Origin: Blochmannia endosymbiont of Camponotus (Colobopsis) obliquus
Lineage (GTDB): Bacteria > Pseudomonadota > Gammaproteobacteria > Enterobacterales > Enterobacteriaceae
Length of the DNA: 64,000 nt
Assembly: GCF_000973545.1 (NCBI RefSeq)
Contig: NZ_CP010049.1
Span: 682,001 to 746,000 of the forward strand
Reading direction: 5' to 3'
The notes under the pieces are model-generated. The model made no database searches. It worked only from the letters and a program-made list of their open reading frames with translations, and was not told the DNA's origin. This document shows, piece after piece, positions 47,039 through 57,796 of this stretch (position 1 is its first letter; each line of letters opens with the position of its first letter). The translations under genes and the position numbers were made by a program.

Positions 47039-47788
47039 ATGACAACATGGACTACAGGAAAAATAATACAGATAACACATTGGACAAAGCATCTGTTTAC
47101 AATCATATTACATGCAGCAATAAACCCATTTATTCCAGGACAATTTGCTAAACTAAAATTAAAAACAACAAATAATAAACATATTCAAAGAGCCTACTCA
47201 TACGTCAATACACCAAATAATATCAATTTAGAATTTTACTTAGTATCTATTCCAAATGGCAAACTTAGTCCATTATTATACGTACTCCGTCCTGGAGATG
47301 AAATTTTGATTAGTAAAGAAGCATATGGTACTTTTATACTAGAAACAATTCCAAATTGTCACACCTTATGGATGTTAGCAACTGGTACTGGTATCGGGCC
47401 GTATCTCTCAATCCTTGAATATGGACAAGGATTACAACGTTTTACAAATATTGTATTAGTACATGCTGTACGTTTTGTCAAACATTTAAACTATTTACCA
47501 CACATGTTAAGATTGAAAAAAAAATACAAAAAAAAAATAAAAATACAAACAATTTTAAGCCAAGAAACTATGCCAAATTCGTTAACTGGACGTCTACCAT
47601 ATCTTATAAAAAATGGCCTACTAGAACAAGCTGTAGGATTAACATTAGCTGTTAACAATAGTCATGTTATGTTATGTGGTAACCCTCACATGGTTTATGA
47701 TGTTCAAGAACTATTAAAAAAAACAAGAGGTATGAAAAACAATATAAAAAACAAAATAGGACAAATAACAAAAGAAAAATATTGGTGA
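47039..47788 (+). CDS. fpr: Ferredoxin/flavodoxin-NADP+ reductase
   Basis: FAD enzyme moving electrons between NADPH and flavodoxin/ferredoxin. FAD-binding RAYSYVN, NADP-binding ATGTGIGPYLSIL, MLCGNPHMV and the C-terminal aromatic end KEKYW are present in 249 residues. An AGGA precedes the ATG. Two slippery tracts, A9 at 47,516-47,524 and A10 at 47,528-47,537, lie in frame without breaking it. Confidence 0.95.
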   Translation: MTTWTTGKIIQITHWTKHLFTIILHAAINPFIPGQFAKLKLKTTNNKHIQRAYSYVNTPNNINLEFYLVSIPNGKLSPLLYVLRPGDEILISKEAYGTFILETIPNCHTLWMLATGTGIGPYLSILEYGQGLQRFTNIVLVHAVRFVKHLNYLPHMLRLKKKYKKKIKIQTILSQETMPNSLTGRLPYLIKNGLLEQAVGLTLAVNNSHVMLCGNPHMVYDVQELLKKTRGMKNNIKNKIGQITKEKYW

Positions 47789-48085
47789 TCCCTGTTTGTA
47801 ACAAACAACAAAATAAAATATAATATACTAATATATATACTTTATTTTTCTGTTTTCTAAAAATAAAAATAAGACAAACATAAACCTTATAAATAACAAT
47901 AATAACTAACAAAATGTTACATAAATCCAAACGTACACAAATAAAAACATATTATACAAATTATTATTATTTCATTTAACAATGTTATTGTTCATTCAAT
48001 AATGTATACATTAGACATATAAAAATAAAATAAATTTCAAAATAAATTTCAAAAATATAACAGCACAAATAAATACGGAGAAAAC

Positions 48086-48856
48086 ATGCGTTATCCATTA
48101 ATAATAAGTAATTGGAAAGCAAACGGCAGTAAAACTATGATTATTGATTTTATTCATAAATTACAAAATAATTTAAACAATAATTACGCATGTAATATCA
48201 TTATCGCACCACCAATAATATATCTAGATGTAATTAAACAATACTTAATCAATAAAGATATCATATTAGGCGCTCAAAATGTAGATATTCACATATCCGG
48301 TTCGTTTACAGGAGAAATATCCGCCAATATGCTAAAAGATATGGGTGTTCTATATACAATAATAGGACATTACGAAAGACGCATCCATCACAAAGAAAAT
48401 AATGAAGATATTATAAAAAAATTTGATATTCTAAAAAAAAACCATATAACTCCTATATTATGTATAGGAGAAAACAAAGAAGAAAAAATACAAAATAAAA
48501 CTAAAACAGTGTGTATTCAACAAATTAATAATATAATAAACACCTTAGGCATAGAAATACTAAAAAATTCAGTAATAGCCTATGAACCTATCTGGGCCAT
48601 TGGATCCACTTCATCAGCCAATCCTAACGAAGTACAAACTCTACATAACTTTATACGTAGCTATATAGCTCAACAAAATATAGAAATAGCAGAAACAATA
48701 CATCTCTTATATGGCGGATCTGTAAATACAAACAACGCTTATGAATTATTAAGACAAAAAGACATCGACGGCTTACTAATCGGAAAAGCCTCTTTAGATC
48801 CGAAAAATCTTTCTGAAATTATTAAAATTACACAAAAAACAAAAACACGCAACTAA
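48086..48856 (+). CDS. tpiA: Triosephosphate isomerase with a changed active-site motif
   Basis: Interconverts DHAP and glyceraldehyde 3-phosphate. Catalytic Lys and Asn are in SNWKANGS, the catalytic His is in IIGHYERR and the catalytic Glu in AYEPIWAIG; phosphate-binding YGGSVN is intact. The normally invariant GHSERR has become GHYERR (codon TAC at about 48,372-48,374). GGAG lies eight bases before the ATG. Length 256 is normal. Confidence 0.96.
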   Translation: MRYPLIISNWKANGSKTMIIDFIHKLQNNLNNNYACNIIIAPPIIYLDVIKQYLINKDIILGAQNVDIHISGSFTGEISANMLKDMGVLYTIIGHYERRIHHKENNEDIIKKFDILKKNHITPILCIGENKEEKIQNKTKTVCIQQINNIINTLGIEILKNSVIAYEPIWAIGSTSSANPNEVQTLHNFIRSYIAQQNIEIAETIHLLYGGSVNTNNAYELLRQKDIDGLLIGKASLDPKNLSEIIKITQKTKTRN

Positions 48857-48928
48857 AATTTATTATATACTCAAACGCAATATAAAAATAATATCTATCA
48901 AGTAACAATTAATTCATGAATAATGCCA

Positions 48929-48952
48929 ATGTATATCGTAAACGATATACAT
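48929..48952. terminator. Hairpin between convergent tpiA and pfkA
   Basis: A perfect 10-bp stem, atgtatatcg / cgatatacat, around the four-base loop TAAA. It is 72 bases past the tpiA stop and 180 bases past the pfkA stop. It is the most stable inverted repeat between convergent genes in the window, though no long T tract follows on either strand. Confidence 0.45.
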
Positions 48953-49131
48953 AAAATTCTTTGAACAAACTTAATATACTTTAAATACTTATTAATTTAA
49001 TATATAATATTTTTTAATAAAAATATAGTTCTTTTTCATTAACGAAACTATATAATAAATTCATATTTAAAACAAAAATAATAATTTAAATTAAATCATT
49101 ATATAAAAATAATTTATTCAATAAACTAAAA

Positions 49132-50094
49132 TTAAAATAATTTTTTCGCTATATCTAAAATTTCTTTTTTAAATGGACGTTTCATATTTAAAATAGCTTC
49201 AATAATATCATGATGCACTAATCGATCATTCTGTAATCCAACACACCGTCCTGTATAACCTTGCAATAATAATTCAATAGAATAAGCACCCATGCGTGAT
49301 GCTAATATCCGATCATAAGATATAGGATCGCCGCCACGTTGAATATGACCTAATACCGTAGCCCGTGTTTCCCTACCTGTTTTTTTTTCAATATAATGAG
49401 CCAAATCAAAAACATTACAAATATGTTCAGTAATAACAACAATTGCATGTTTTTTCCCTTTAGCAATACCAGCTTTAATTTTACATACTAAATCTTTTGG
49501 ACTAAATTCTACTTCCGGTAACACAACAAATTCACAACCACCAGCTATAGCTGCAAACATAGTCAAATCACCACAATGACGTCCCATAACTTCAACAAGA
49601 GAAATGCGTTGATGAGAAGTTGAAGTATCACGCAAACGATCAATAGCTTCAGTAATTGTTTCTAATGCAGTAAAATACCCAATTGTATAATCAGTACCTA
49701 CAACATCATTATCTATAGTTCCTGGCAAACATATGCAAGGAAAACCAACTTCAGTCAATTTTTTAGCACCTATATAAGAACCATCACCACCAATTATCAC
49801 TAAAGCATGAATATCAAGTTTATTCATATTATTAATAACAACAGATAAAATGTAGTCTTTACAAAACTCCGGAAAGCGTGCCGAACCTAAAAATGTACCA
49901 CCACGATTAATTACATCAGACACACTATAACGATTTAATTTTATTATTCGATTTTGAAATAAACCCAAATAACCATCACATACACCATACATTTCTAGAC
50001 CTTCAGAAATACCTGTCCGAACAACGCCTCTAATAGCAGCATTCATACCAGGAGAATCACCACCGCTAGTTAATACACCAACTTTCTTAATCAT
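49132..50094 (-). CDS. pfkA: 6-phosphofructokinase I
   Basis: Committing step of glycolysis. The 320 residues equal E. coli Pfk[34 protein letters not shown], catalytic Asp in [14 protein letters not shown], and [13 protein letters not shown] start at the ATG at 50094 (AGGAG ten bases upstream); the frame to 50,175 adds 27 residues from the leader. With tpiA and gpsA it shows active sugar phosphate metabolism. Confidence 0.97.
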   Translation of the reverse strand: MIKKVGVLTSGGDSPGMNAAIRGVVRTGISEGLEMYGVCDGYLGLFQNRIIKLNRYSVSDVINRGGTFLGSARFPEFCKDYILSVVINNMNKLDIHALVIIGGDGSYIGAKKLTEVGFPCICLPGTIDNDVVGTDYTIGYFTALETITEAIDRLRDTSTSHQRISLVEVMGRHCGDLTMFAAIAGGCEFVVLPEVEFSPKDLVCKIKAGIAKGKKHAIVVITEHICNVFDLAHYIEKKTGRETRATVLGHIQRGGDPISYDRILASRMGAYSIELLLQGYTGRCVGLQNDRLVHHDIIEAILNMKRPFKKEILDIAKKLF

Positions 50095-50843
50095 CAAATC
50101 ACTACTCCTGATACTTAAGTAATTGTCATAACTTATAAAAAAACAATAAATAAATATAATAATTCTATTAACCAATATATTTAAACAAACAATTATTTTC
50201 TATAACATATCTAATGACATATTATAAATTTATTAAATAAAAAAATAGATAATATATACACATATAAAAATGTATAATAACTATAGAAACTATACTACAC
50301 TCATAACAAAGAAAAAATAAATACACACTTTATTATATTCAAATAACATAATCATTTAACATCAAATAATTGCTTAATTGTAATCATAAATAACATAATC
50401 AATAAAAAATAAAAATTATTACTAAATAATAATATAAATAAAAACAAACTAAATATTTAAAACATATATATATAATCACATATATTATTTAAATAACATT
50501 CATTTAAAGTATATATAACACCAATATACATTTTATCAAATAAAGAACAAATGCTTTAAAAATGTTATCTCTGTAATATTTCATCATAAAATAATAAACA
50601 TTATCTAATCTATTAGCTTATATAAAATAATTAAATAATATAAAACAAAACAAAAAACTAAAACACTAATCAATAAAATACTGAACCACCATACAACAAC
50701 TATTTACATCAAATATCCCATTCATTAATGAAATGAAAATACCTAATACACTATTATTTGCAATCATAAAATATCAAAAATATACAACACAGATTATTTT
50801 TAAACATTTTACTTATTTAAATAATTCACCACTCATCATCTAT
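50095..50843. other. Gene-free stretch between cysE and pfkA
   Basis: About 750 bases of A+T-rich DNA. This is also a synteny break: in E. coli pfkA and cysE are far apart. No gene or remnant is visible, and no repeat that would mark the rearrangement. Confidence 0.55.
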
Positions 50844-51584
50844 CTACTTCACAATTCGCGCTACGATACCAGCAACTGTAACACACGATGGCACTGAATG
50901 TAATACCACAGAACCCGCACCAACTTTCGCCATATACCCTATTTCAATATTACCAAGAAGAATAGCACCCGCTCCGATAATCACTCCTTCTCCTATCTTA
51001 GGATGACGATCACCACTCCCTTTCTTACCGGTGCTTCCCAAAGTAACAGATTGCAATATAGAAACATTATTAGCTACTACTGCTGTTTCACCAATAACAA
51101 TACCCGTGGCATGATCTAGCATAACACCATATCCAATACGTGCAGCAGGATGAATATCCACTCCAAATAAAACAGAAATACGATTTTGAAAATAAACAGC
51201 TAAAGCATAACGATCTTGCAACCACAACCAATGACTAATACGATACGCTTGTAATGCATGAAATCCCTTAAAATATAAAAATGGAGTAGAATATTTATCA
51301 ATAACAGGATCACGTTGCAAACTAAAAAAAATATCCCGTACAGCATAGATAATAATTGTTGCATTCATATTATATGCTTCTTCTATAACATCACGTATAA
51401 CATTAGCAGAAACAGTTGTATTACCTAACTTCTCAGAAAGAATATAACTTAATGCATTTCCTATATGATTATGTTGTAATACAGTATCATGTAAAAATTT
51501 TGCTAAAACAGGTTCATTATAAGCTAATAATTGAGCTTCACCTTGAATTTTTTCCCAAATAAATTTCAATGACTCTACTGACAT
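50844..51584 (-). CDS. cysE: Serine acetyltransferase lacking its C-terminal tail
   Basis: Makes O-acetylserine, the entry to cysteine. The N-terminal helical domain and left-handed beta-helix are present (DIHPAARIGYGVMLDHATGIVIGE, SILQSVTLG, GDRHPKIGEGVIIGAGA, GAGSVVLHSVP), with catalytic His and Asp residues. The protein ends ...GIVARIVK, 246 residues, where E. coli continues for about 30 more residues to a terminal Ile that docks into CysK. The stop is a clear TAG. gpsA lies 65 bases upstream, the secB-gpsA-cysE order. Confidence 0.94.
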   Translation of the reverse strand: MSVESLKFIWEKIQGEAQLLAYNEPVLAKFLHDTVLQHNHIGNALSYILSEKLGNTTVSANVIRDVIEEAYNMNATIIIYAVRDIFFSLQRDPVIDKYSTPFLYFKGFHALQAYRISHWLWLQDRYALAVYFQNRISVLFGVDIHPAARIGYGVMLDHATGIVIGETAVVANNVSILQSVTLGSTGKKGSGDRHPKIGEGVIIGAGAILLGNIEIGYMAKVGAGSVVLHSVPSCVTVAGIVARIVK

Positions 51585-51649
51585 ACTTATTACCTTATCT
51601 TATTTAATAAAATTTAAAAAAATAAATCTAAATCTAATGTAATATTTTA

Positions 51650-52648
51650 TTATTTCATAGTTAATTTAACAAGATAAAAAGCTGCCTTATATACATCTCG
51701 ACCGCAATACAATACACGATATATTTGTTCCACAATTGGCATAATCACATTATATTGACGTGATAATGCACGCACCTCATAAGCATTATTAAAACCCTCT
51801 ACAACTTGACCAATTTTTTTCATAGCATTAGAAACTTCTACGCCGCGCCCTAATAAAATTCCGAACCTACGATTACGTGATTGATCATCCGTACAAGTCA
51901 AAACCAAATCACCAAGACCTGCCATTCCTGTAAATATATCTAATTCACTTCCCATAGCTACACCAAGACGAGACATTTCTGCTAAACCACAAGTAATTAA
52001 AGCAGCACGGGCATTAGCACCAAACCCAATTCCGTCAGATATACCAGATCCAATAGCAATAACATTTTTTATAGCACCAGCTAATTGAATTCCAATATAA
52101 TCAGAATGAACATAAACCATAAAATTTTTATTATTGCATTGCAATAAATTTCTCAAATCAGCAATAAAAACAGAATCACTAGCCACTAAAACTATAGCAG
52201 TAGGTAACCCCATTGCAATTTCCCTAGCAAAAGTAGGACCTGAAATTATTGCTAAAGGTATCTCTTGACCTAGTATTTCTCTTACTACATTTTGCAACAG
52301 CCTGCCAGTTCCAGCTTCCAATCCCTTGGTTGCTAAAATAATACGAGAGTTACATCGTAAATATGGTTTTAATTTTACCAAAACATCACTAAAAACACGA
52401 CTAGGTACTGCAATAATTATATCATGAGCAAAAGATAAAGCCACTTGTAATGATTTTTCTATTAACAACAACGCAGGAAAAGATATCTTAGGTAAAAGAT
52501 GATGACAACGCATCGTTTTTAATCTATAAATATGAAGAGGATCATGACCCCACAACAATACTTTATGGCCGTTCCGCGATAACATAATAGCTAAAGCTGT
52601 ACCATACGCTCCAGCGCCAATAACGACAACTGAAGCACTTGAAGACAT
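51650..52648 (-). CDS. gpsA: Glycerol-3-phosphate dehydrogenase [NAD(P)+]
   Basis: Makes sn-glycerol 3-phosphate for phospholipid. Nucleotide-binding [24 protein letters not shown], the catalytic Lys in [13 protein letters not shown], and [12 protein letters not shown] are intact in 332 residues. Its ATG overlaps the secB stop by one base (TAATG), a translational coupling junction. Confidence 0.97.
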   Translation of the reverse strand: MSSSASVVVIGAGAYGTALAIMLSRNGHKVLLWGHDPLHIYRLKTMRCHHLLPKISFPALLLIEKSLQVALSFAHDIIIAVPSRVFSDVLVKLKPYLRCNSRIILATKGLEAGTGRLLQNVVREILGQEIPLAIISGPTFAREIAMGLPTAIVLVASDSVFIADLRNLLQCNNKNFMVYVHSDYIGIQLAGAIKNVIAIGSGISDGIGFGANARAALITCGLAEMSRLGVAMGSELDIFTGMAGLGDLVLTCTDDQSRNRRFGILLGRGVEVSNAMKKIGQVVEGFNNAYEVRALSRQYNVIMPIVEQIYRVLYCGRDVYKAAFYLVKLTMK

Positions 52649-53127
52649 TATAAAACTTCCTGAGATATCGTTGTCTTATTATTAGTATTATTATTTTTGT
52701 TTTGCAAATATTTCATAAACAATGCCTCAAAATTTACTGGAACTAAATGAAATTGTGGAAAACTACCTCTCATACATTGATTACTAATACATTCACGTGC
52801 ATAAGGAAATAAGATATCAGGACAATAAGATCCAAGACAATGTTCTAATTGAGCACTTTGCACACCTGAAATAGCAAAAATACCAGCTTGTTTAACTTCA
52901 CACAAAAAAGCCACATGTTGCCTGATTGTTGCAGTAACAATAACATGCAAAACCACTTCATATACATCTTTCAACAACTGACTAGATAAAGTATCTAAAT
53001 CTAACTTAATTTTTGGTTCCCATTTTTCCTGAAATATCTTAGGGACATGAGGTGCTTCGAAAGATACGTCTTTTACATATATTCTCTGAATGTCAAAAAC
53101 TACTTTAATATCTTCATTGCCTGACAT
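52648..53127 (-). CDS. secB: Protein-export chaperone SecB
   Basis: Tetrameric chaperone that holds unfolded preproteins and hands them to SecA. The 159 residues match SecB ([53 protein letters not shown]). The Asn/Thr-rich C-terminal tail is eroded compared with E. coli and lacks an obvious zinc-contact pattern. It heads secB-gpsA-cysE behind grxC. Confidence 0.95.
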   Translation of the reverse strand: MSGNEDIKVVFDIQRIYVKDVSFEAPHVPKIFQEKWEPKIKLDLDTLSSQLLKDVYEVVLHVIVTATIRQHVAFLCEVKQAGIFAISGVQSAQLEHCLGSYCPDILFPYARECISNQCMRGSFPQFHLVPVNFEALFMKYLQNKNNNTNNKTTISQEVL

Positions 53128-53205
53128 TAAAAGCCTCTGCTATGCTAAAACTATACATGCTTAAAAATAAAAAAATTAAAATATACTATGAAAATTATTA
53201 ATAAT

Positions 53206-53457
53206 CTATTTCATTTTTAAGTACTTATCCAGTTCATTCTGCACGTCCAATTTACATAAATCATCCCACCCACCTATATGTTCTGTATTAAAAAAAATTT
53301 GAGGTACTGTATGTTGTCCGCAACGATCAATCATTTCCGCATGTACTATATCATTTTCAATAAAAATTTCCTTAAACGATAGACCTTTGCGGGACAATAA
53401 TGCTTTAGCTTTTTGACAAAAGGGACAAAATTTTTTAGTATAAATTTCAATATCCAT
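53206..53457 (-). CDS. grxC: Glutaredoxin 3
   Basis: Small thiol reductase. The 83 residues equal E. coli GrxC. Active site is CPFC (E. coli CPYC), with TVPQIF cis-Pro and GGWDDL glutathione-binding loop. The start at 53457 (MDIEIYTKKFC) matches the family; the frame to 53,502 adds 15 hydrophobic leader residues. Confidence 0.95.
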   Translation of the reverse strand: MDIEIYTKKFCPFCQKAKALLSRKGLSFKEIFIENDIVHAEMIDRCGQHTVPQIFFNTEHIGGWDDLCKLDVQNELDKYLKMK

Positions 53458-53504
53458 AATATAAACTCGAATAATTATCTCAAATAATAATATTAATAAC
53501 AAAA

Positions 53505-53966
53505 TTAACTATTTTCCTTAACCAAAGGTAAATTATTGTAAACCCAATTGTTAACACCACCATGGAGAAAATATACATGCTTAAATCCAATTTTATTTAA
53601 ACGCCTAACTAAATTATAAGACAATGAACCAGTACTACACACAACCACTAATAAATCATTTTTCTTTACAAGACCATAAAAAAAATCATTTTTACTGTCT
53701 GTTTTGACATCTAAATCTATATTTAATAAATTAACACTATGAATAATATGTCCTTTACGATAATCATCTTGATCACGTAAATCTATAATCGTTACATTTT
53801 TTTTATTAATCAATTGAACCAGTGTATTGCACGATATCTCAAACTGCCGAGTTAACCAACTTTGAATAAAAAAATAGAGCACAAATATAAATAACAACAG
53901 CCATACTGTAACAATTAAAAAATGATTAATACAAAAATTTTCAATTTCCTTAAAATATATCAACAA
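53505..53966 (-). CDS. yibN: Membrane-anchored rhodanese-like protein YibN
   Basis: A single N-terminal membrane helix (about residues 17-36) precedes a rhodanese domain with the loop cysteine in VVVCSTGSLS and the motifs IDLRDQDDYRKGHI and GGVNNW. In E. coli the gene is next to grxC and secB, as here. Substrate unknown; a sulfur-transfer or membrane-protein-biogenesis role has been proposed for the family. Confidence 0.9.
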   Translation of the reverse strand: MLIYFKEIENFCINHFLIVTVWLLLFIFVLYFFIQSWLTRQFEISCNTLVQLINKKNVTIIDLRDQDDYRKGHIIHSVNLLNIDLDVKTDSKNDFFYGLVKKNDLLVVVCSTGSLSYNLVRRLNKIGFKHVYFLHGGVNNWVYNNLPLVKENS

Positions 53967-54757
53967 TTTATCGTGCGACCATTTTTAATTTAAAAGATCA
54001 AAAAGCAAACAAGATCAAAAAAACCACATACTAATCAAATAAAAAAATTTTCACGTTGCAACATCAATAATTTTGATCTCCAAAACAAACTACATCCGTG
54101 ATAACATACAATTCTAATAAAATCAAACAAAAATATAACTTTAAATAAAATAACTAAAGAAACAACCTATAAAAATCAACACTTCCAACAAACTACCACT
54201 GAGCATACATTAAATACAATCAGTTTTAAATGAACAGTAACAATATATAAAAATTTAACAACTATTATATTAAAATCAAACAATAATATACAGAATTAAC
54301 TACTTAAATTAAAACAATATACTCCACGTATTTTGTGAAGCCACAAAAACCAAAACACTATTGTAAGGATAAAAAACAATTTTCTTTCAAATATTTAGAA
54401 TATATTTAAGTATTATCAATCAAAAAAAACAAAAAACAACAACTCCAAACTAAAACTATTAAATTAAGCTAAATGAAAAACTAATTAACATAAAAATATT
54501 AAAAACCCTTAAGAACTAAAAAGTTGAATCATAAAATCATCACAATCATTTAAAGCGTTGTATACCATGCAACACATAACTTTCTTCAATTATTTTACAC
54601 ATGTAAAATAATTCATAAAACATCTTAAAAATAGAAAACAAAATAAAATTTTACCTAACAATAATAAAAATGTTATGATCGATATAAATGAATTTTTATA
54701 AAAAAACACAAAAACAATATTTGACAAACAATATAAAATATAACTTTAAGGTAACAA
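53967..54757. other. Gene-free stretch between yibN and rfaD
   Basis: About 790 bases divergent to both neighbours. E. coli has gpmM, envC, tdh and kbl here. Nothing could be read. The rfaD leader ends with AAGGT before its ATG; a TTGACA at 54,721-54,726 is too close to the start to be a convincing -35. Confidence 0.55.
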
Positions 54758-55714
54758 ATGATTATTGTAACTGGCGGGGCTGGATTTATTGGTAGTAACC
54801 TTGTTAAAACGCTGAATAAAATGCAACATAAAAACATACTGATAGTAGATCATCTTAAAGATAACAAAAAATATATAAATTTAACCGATCTAGACTTCAT
54901 TGACTACATAGACAAAAAAGATTTCATTAAGAAAATTACTAATAACAATATAAACTACAACATTAACAACAACAAAGCATTTAATAACAATATTAAAGTC
55001 ATCTTTCATAAAGGCGCTTGCTCATCTACTATCACATACAACAGCATGTACGTAATGAAAAATAACTACCAATTCTCTAAAATACTATTGAATTTTTGCA
55101 TAAAATATAAAATTCCGTTTATATATGCTTCTTCTGCAGCTGTTTATGGCAAGACACCCAAAAAATTTCTTGAAGAACGCCAATATGAAAAGCCATGTAA
55201 TATATATGGATGTTCAAAGTTTTTTTTTGACCAATATGTACGATTCATTTCGCCTCAAGCAAAATCCCCAATTTGTGGGTTACGTTATTTCAACGTCTAT
55301 GGACCTCGTGAATCCCATAAAAATAATATGGCAAGCATAATTTATCAACTCGCAAAACAAATAAATAACAAACAAAATCCAAAATTATTTCTAGGAAGTG
55401 AAAATTTTAAAAGAGATTTTATCTATATAGATGATGTAATAAAAATAAATATTTGGGCTTGGAAAAACAACATTTCAGGAATTTTCAACTGCGGTACAGG
55501 CCAAGCACAATCATTTCAATCAATTGCCAATATCATATTAAATTTTTACAAACAAAATAATTTAAAATATATTCCTTTACCCAATATAATCAACAAACAT
55601 TACCAAACATTCACAAAAGCAGATATAACCAAAATACGACTTGCTGGATATAAACAACCATTCGAAAAGACTACTACAAACATAGTTAAATATCTTCATT
55701 ACTTAAATAACTAA
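54758..55714 (+). CDS. rfaD: ADP-L-glycero-D-manno-heptose 6-epimerase
   Basis: Last step in ADP-heptose supply for the LPS inner core (also hldD). SDR fold: VTGGAGFIGSNLV, SSAAVYG, catalytic Tyr/Lys in YGCSK, FNVYGPRE, ENFKRDF. Between about residues 66 and 88 the loop before FHKGACSS is swollen by some ten residues rich in Asn (NNNINYNINNNK). The protein is 318 residues against 310 in E. coli. First gene of the LPS cluster. Confidence 0.95.
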   Translation: MIIVTGGAGFIGSNLVKTLNKMQHKNILIVDHLKDNKKYINLTDLDFIDYIDKKDFIKKITNNNINYNINNNKAFNNNIKVIFHKGACSSTITYNSMYVMKNNYQFSKILLNFCIKYKIPFIYASSAAVYGKTPKKFLEERQYEKPCNIYGCSKFFFDQYVRFISPQAKSPICGLRYFNVYGPRESHKNNMASIIYQLAKQINNKQNPKLFLGSENFKRDFIYIDDVIKINIWAWKNNISGIFNCGTGQAQSFQSIANIILNFYKQNNLKYIPLPNIINKHYQTFTKADITKIRLAGYKQPFEKTTTNIVKYLHYLNN

Positions 55715-55753
55715 AAGTGCATAAGTTATTACAAAACAAAAAAGTCTATAATA

Positions 55754-56812
55754 ATGACTAATAAAATTTATAAAAAAATCTTGGTAATTGGACCATCATG
55801 GCTAGGTGATTCTGTTATGTCTCAAACCATGCTACACCTACTTACCAAACAACAAAAAAAAATAAAAATTGATATCCTCACATCGAAATGTTATATACCT
55901 TTATTCCATAACATGCCTGAAATAAATCAAACTATAATTAACCCTATAAAACACGGTACTATGGAATTAAAAAAAATTTACACATTCAGTAAAACACTAA
56001 GAAATAAAAAATACCAGCAAGCAATAATACTACCGAATTCATTTAAATCAGCATTAATTCCATTGTTTGCACAAATACCACAACGTACAGGATGGCGTGG
56101 AGAAATGCGTTATGGAATAATTAATGATCTTCGGATCCTCAACTGTAAAAATTTTCCACTTATGGTGCAAAGATATGCTGCTTTAGCTTTTAACAAAAAT
56201 ATAATAAAACATAGTAACAATTTACCAAAACCACTTCCTTGGCCCAGCTTGTCGATAAGCTCAAAAAAAATAAATCACATATTACAAAAATTCAAAATTT
56301 ATAGTAACAAACCCCTAATAGGTTTATGTCCAGGATCAGGATCAAATTCAACAAAATGTTGGCCACATTATCACTATGCCGTATTAGCATCCAAACTTAT
56401 GCATGATGGCTATCAAATAGCATTATTTGGTTCCATAAAAGATTACAAAATAGGGCAAAATATTAATAATTTAATTTTAAAAAAAATAAATAACTATCAC
56501 AATTTAATTGGATCTACTTCAATAGATCAAGTAATAGCATTACTTGCAGGCTGTCAAGCAATAATAAGTAATGACTCCGGATTAATGCATATAACTAATG
56601 CATTGAACCGACCGCTAATAGTATTATATGGCGGTCCAAGTGACCCTCATTTTACACCGCCTCTATCACATCGAGCATACGTCATAGAATCCAAAAATAA
56701 GCATTTACGAACAAAGAAACAAAACAACATAAATAATTATCATCAAAATCTTATTGACATAAAACCTGATCAAGTTTTAAATAAATTAAAAAAATTACTT
56801 ACAATCTCCTAA
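55754..56812 (+). CDS. rfaF: ADP-heptose:LPS heptosyltransferase II
   Basis: Adds the second heptose to the LPS inner core (waaF). GT9 family landmarks: GPSWLGDSVMSQTML at the start, RTGWRGEMRYG, GLCPGSGSNSTKCWPHYHYA, and SNDSGLMHITNAL with YGGPSDP. 352 residues, normal. 39 bases after rfaD and 14 before rfaC, so probably co-transcribed. Confidence 0.95.
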   Translation: MTNKIYKKILVIGPSWLGDSVMSQTMLHLLTKQQKKIKIDILTSKCYIPLFHNMPEINQTIINPIKHGTMELKKIYTFSKTLRNKKYQQAIILPNSFKSALIPLFAQIPQRTGWRGEMRYGIINDLRILNCKNFPLMVQRYAALAFNKNIIKHSNNLPKPLPWPSLSISSKKINHILQKFKIYSNKPLIGLCPGSGSNSTKCWPHYHYAVLASKLMHDGYQIALFGSIKDYKIGQNINNLILKKINNYHNLIGSTSIDQVIALLAGCQAIISNDSGLMHITNALNRPLIVLYGGPSDPHFTPPLSHRAYVIESKNKHLRTKKQNNINNYHQNLIDIKPDQVLNKLKKLLTIS

Positions 56813-56826
56813 AAAATAATACAACA

Positions 56827-57796
56827 ATGAAAATTTTAATTATAAAAACTTCATCTATGGGAGACATAATTCACACACTACCCGCATTAACTGATGCAAA
56901 AAAAATATTATCTAACACTAGTTTTGATTGGGTTATTGAAAAAAATTTTTCAGAAATACCAATGTGGCATTCAGGAACACGTCATATAATACCAAGTAAC
57001 ATAAAAGTACACGCAAAAAATTACTTAGACTGTGTTTACTGGAAAAAATATAATAATTTCATACATAAATTACAAAAAAACACCTATGATATAATTATTG
57101 ATGCACAAGGATTAATAAAAATTGCATTCTTAATAACTAATCTGGCTAAAGGAAAAAAACACGGAATGAATAGTTCAAGTATAAGAGAACCAATCGCCAG
57201 CATTTTTTACAATAAAAAACATCAAATACATAAAAATCAACATGCCATAGAAAGAACAAGACAATTATTTTCTAAAGCATTAAAATATCCACAACCATCT
57301 GAAACAGGATGTTACAATATCAAAAACTATTTCAAAAAAAAACAAAACACAGAACCCTATTTAATATTTTTACATTCTGCTAGTAAAAAAAAAAACTTGG
57401 CCAGAAATATATTGGAGAACATTAACTAGATTTGCAATTCATGAAGGATTTCATGTTAAATTTCCGTGGTGGAAAACAACTGAATACCTAAGAGCAAAAC
57501 GTTTAACACAAGGGCTTGCGCATGTCGAAATCCTACCAAAATTAACATTAACACAAATAGCGAAGCAAATTCTCGGAGCTACCGCAATAATATCAATAGA
57601 TACTGGCTTAAGTCATTTAAGTGCTGCATTACATACACCTAATTTGACACTTTATGGACCAACTAATCCTGCATTAATAGGTACTTATGGTAAAAACCAA
57701 AAAAAGATATACTCTAAAACACAATCTATGATCGATATAAAACCAATAGAAACATGGAATACATTTAAACAACTTTTAAACCAAATAAAACTTTGA
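56827..57796 (+). pseudogene. rfaC: ADP-heptose:LPS heptosyltransferase I, frameshifted at an A11 tract
   Basis: The first 186 codons match RfaC (MKILIIKTSSMGDIIHTLPAL, DAQGLIKIA, FLHSASKKK). At A11 (57,385-57,395) the frame is lost and stops at 57,429. Removing one A gives KKKTWPEIYWRTL and an open frame to the TGA at 57,794-57,796. That frame includes WxLPxL-type VEILPKLTLTQIAKQI, ISIDTGLSHLSAAL and YGPTNPALIGTYGKNQ, the full C-terminal half of GT9. Conservation of both halves implies selection, so rescue by slippage at poly(A) is plausible. Adds heptose I to Kdo. Confidence 0.85.

Noticed and set aside
47667-47930. 87-codon minus-strand frame
   Set aside because: Antisense to the end of fpr plus intergenic DNA; the F/L/I composition arises from the A-rich plus strand.
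54721-54757. TTGACA just before rfaD as a promoter
   Set aside because: The -35-like box is 37 bases from the ATG and no -10 box fits at 16-18 bases without running into the ribosome binding site.
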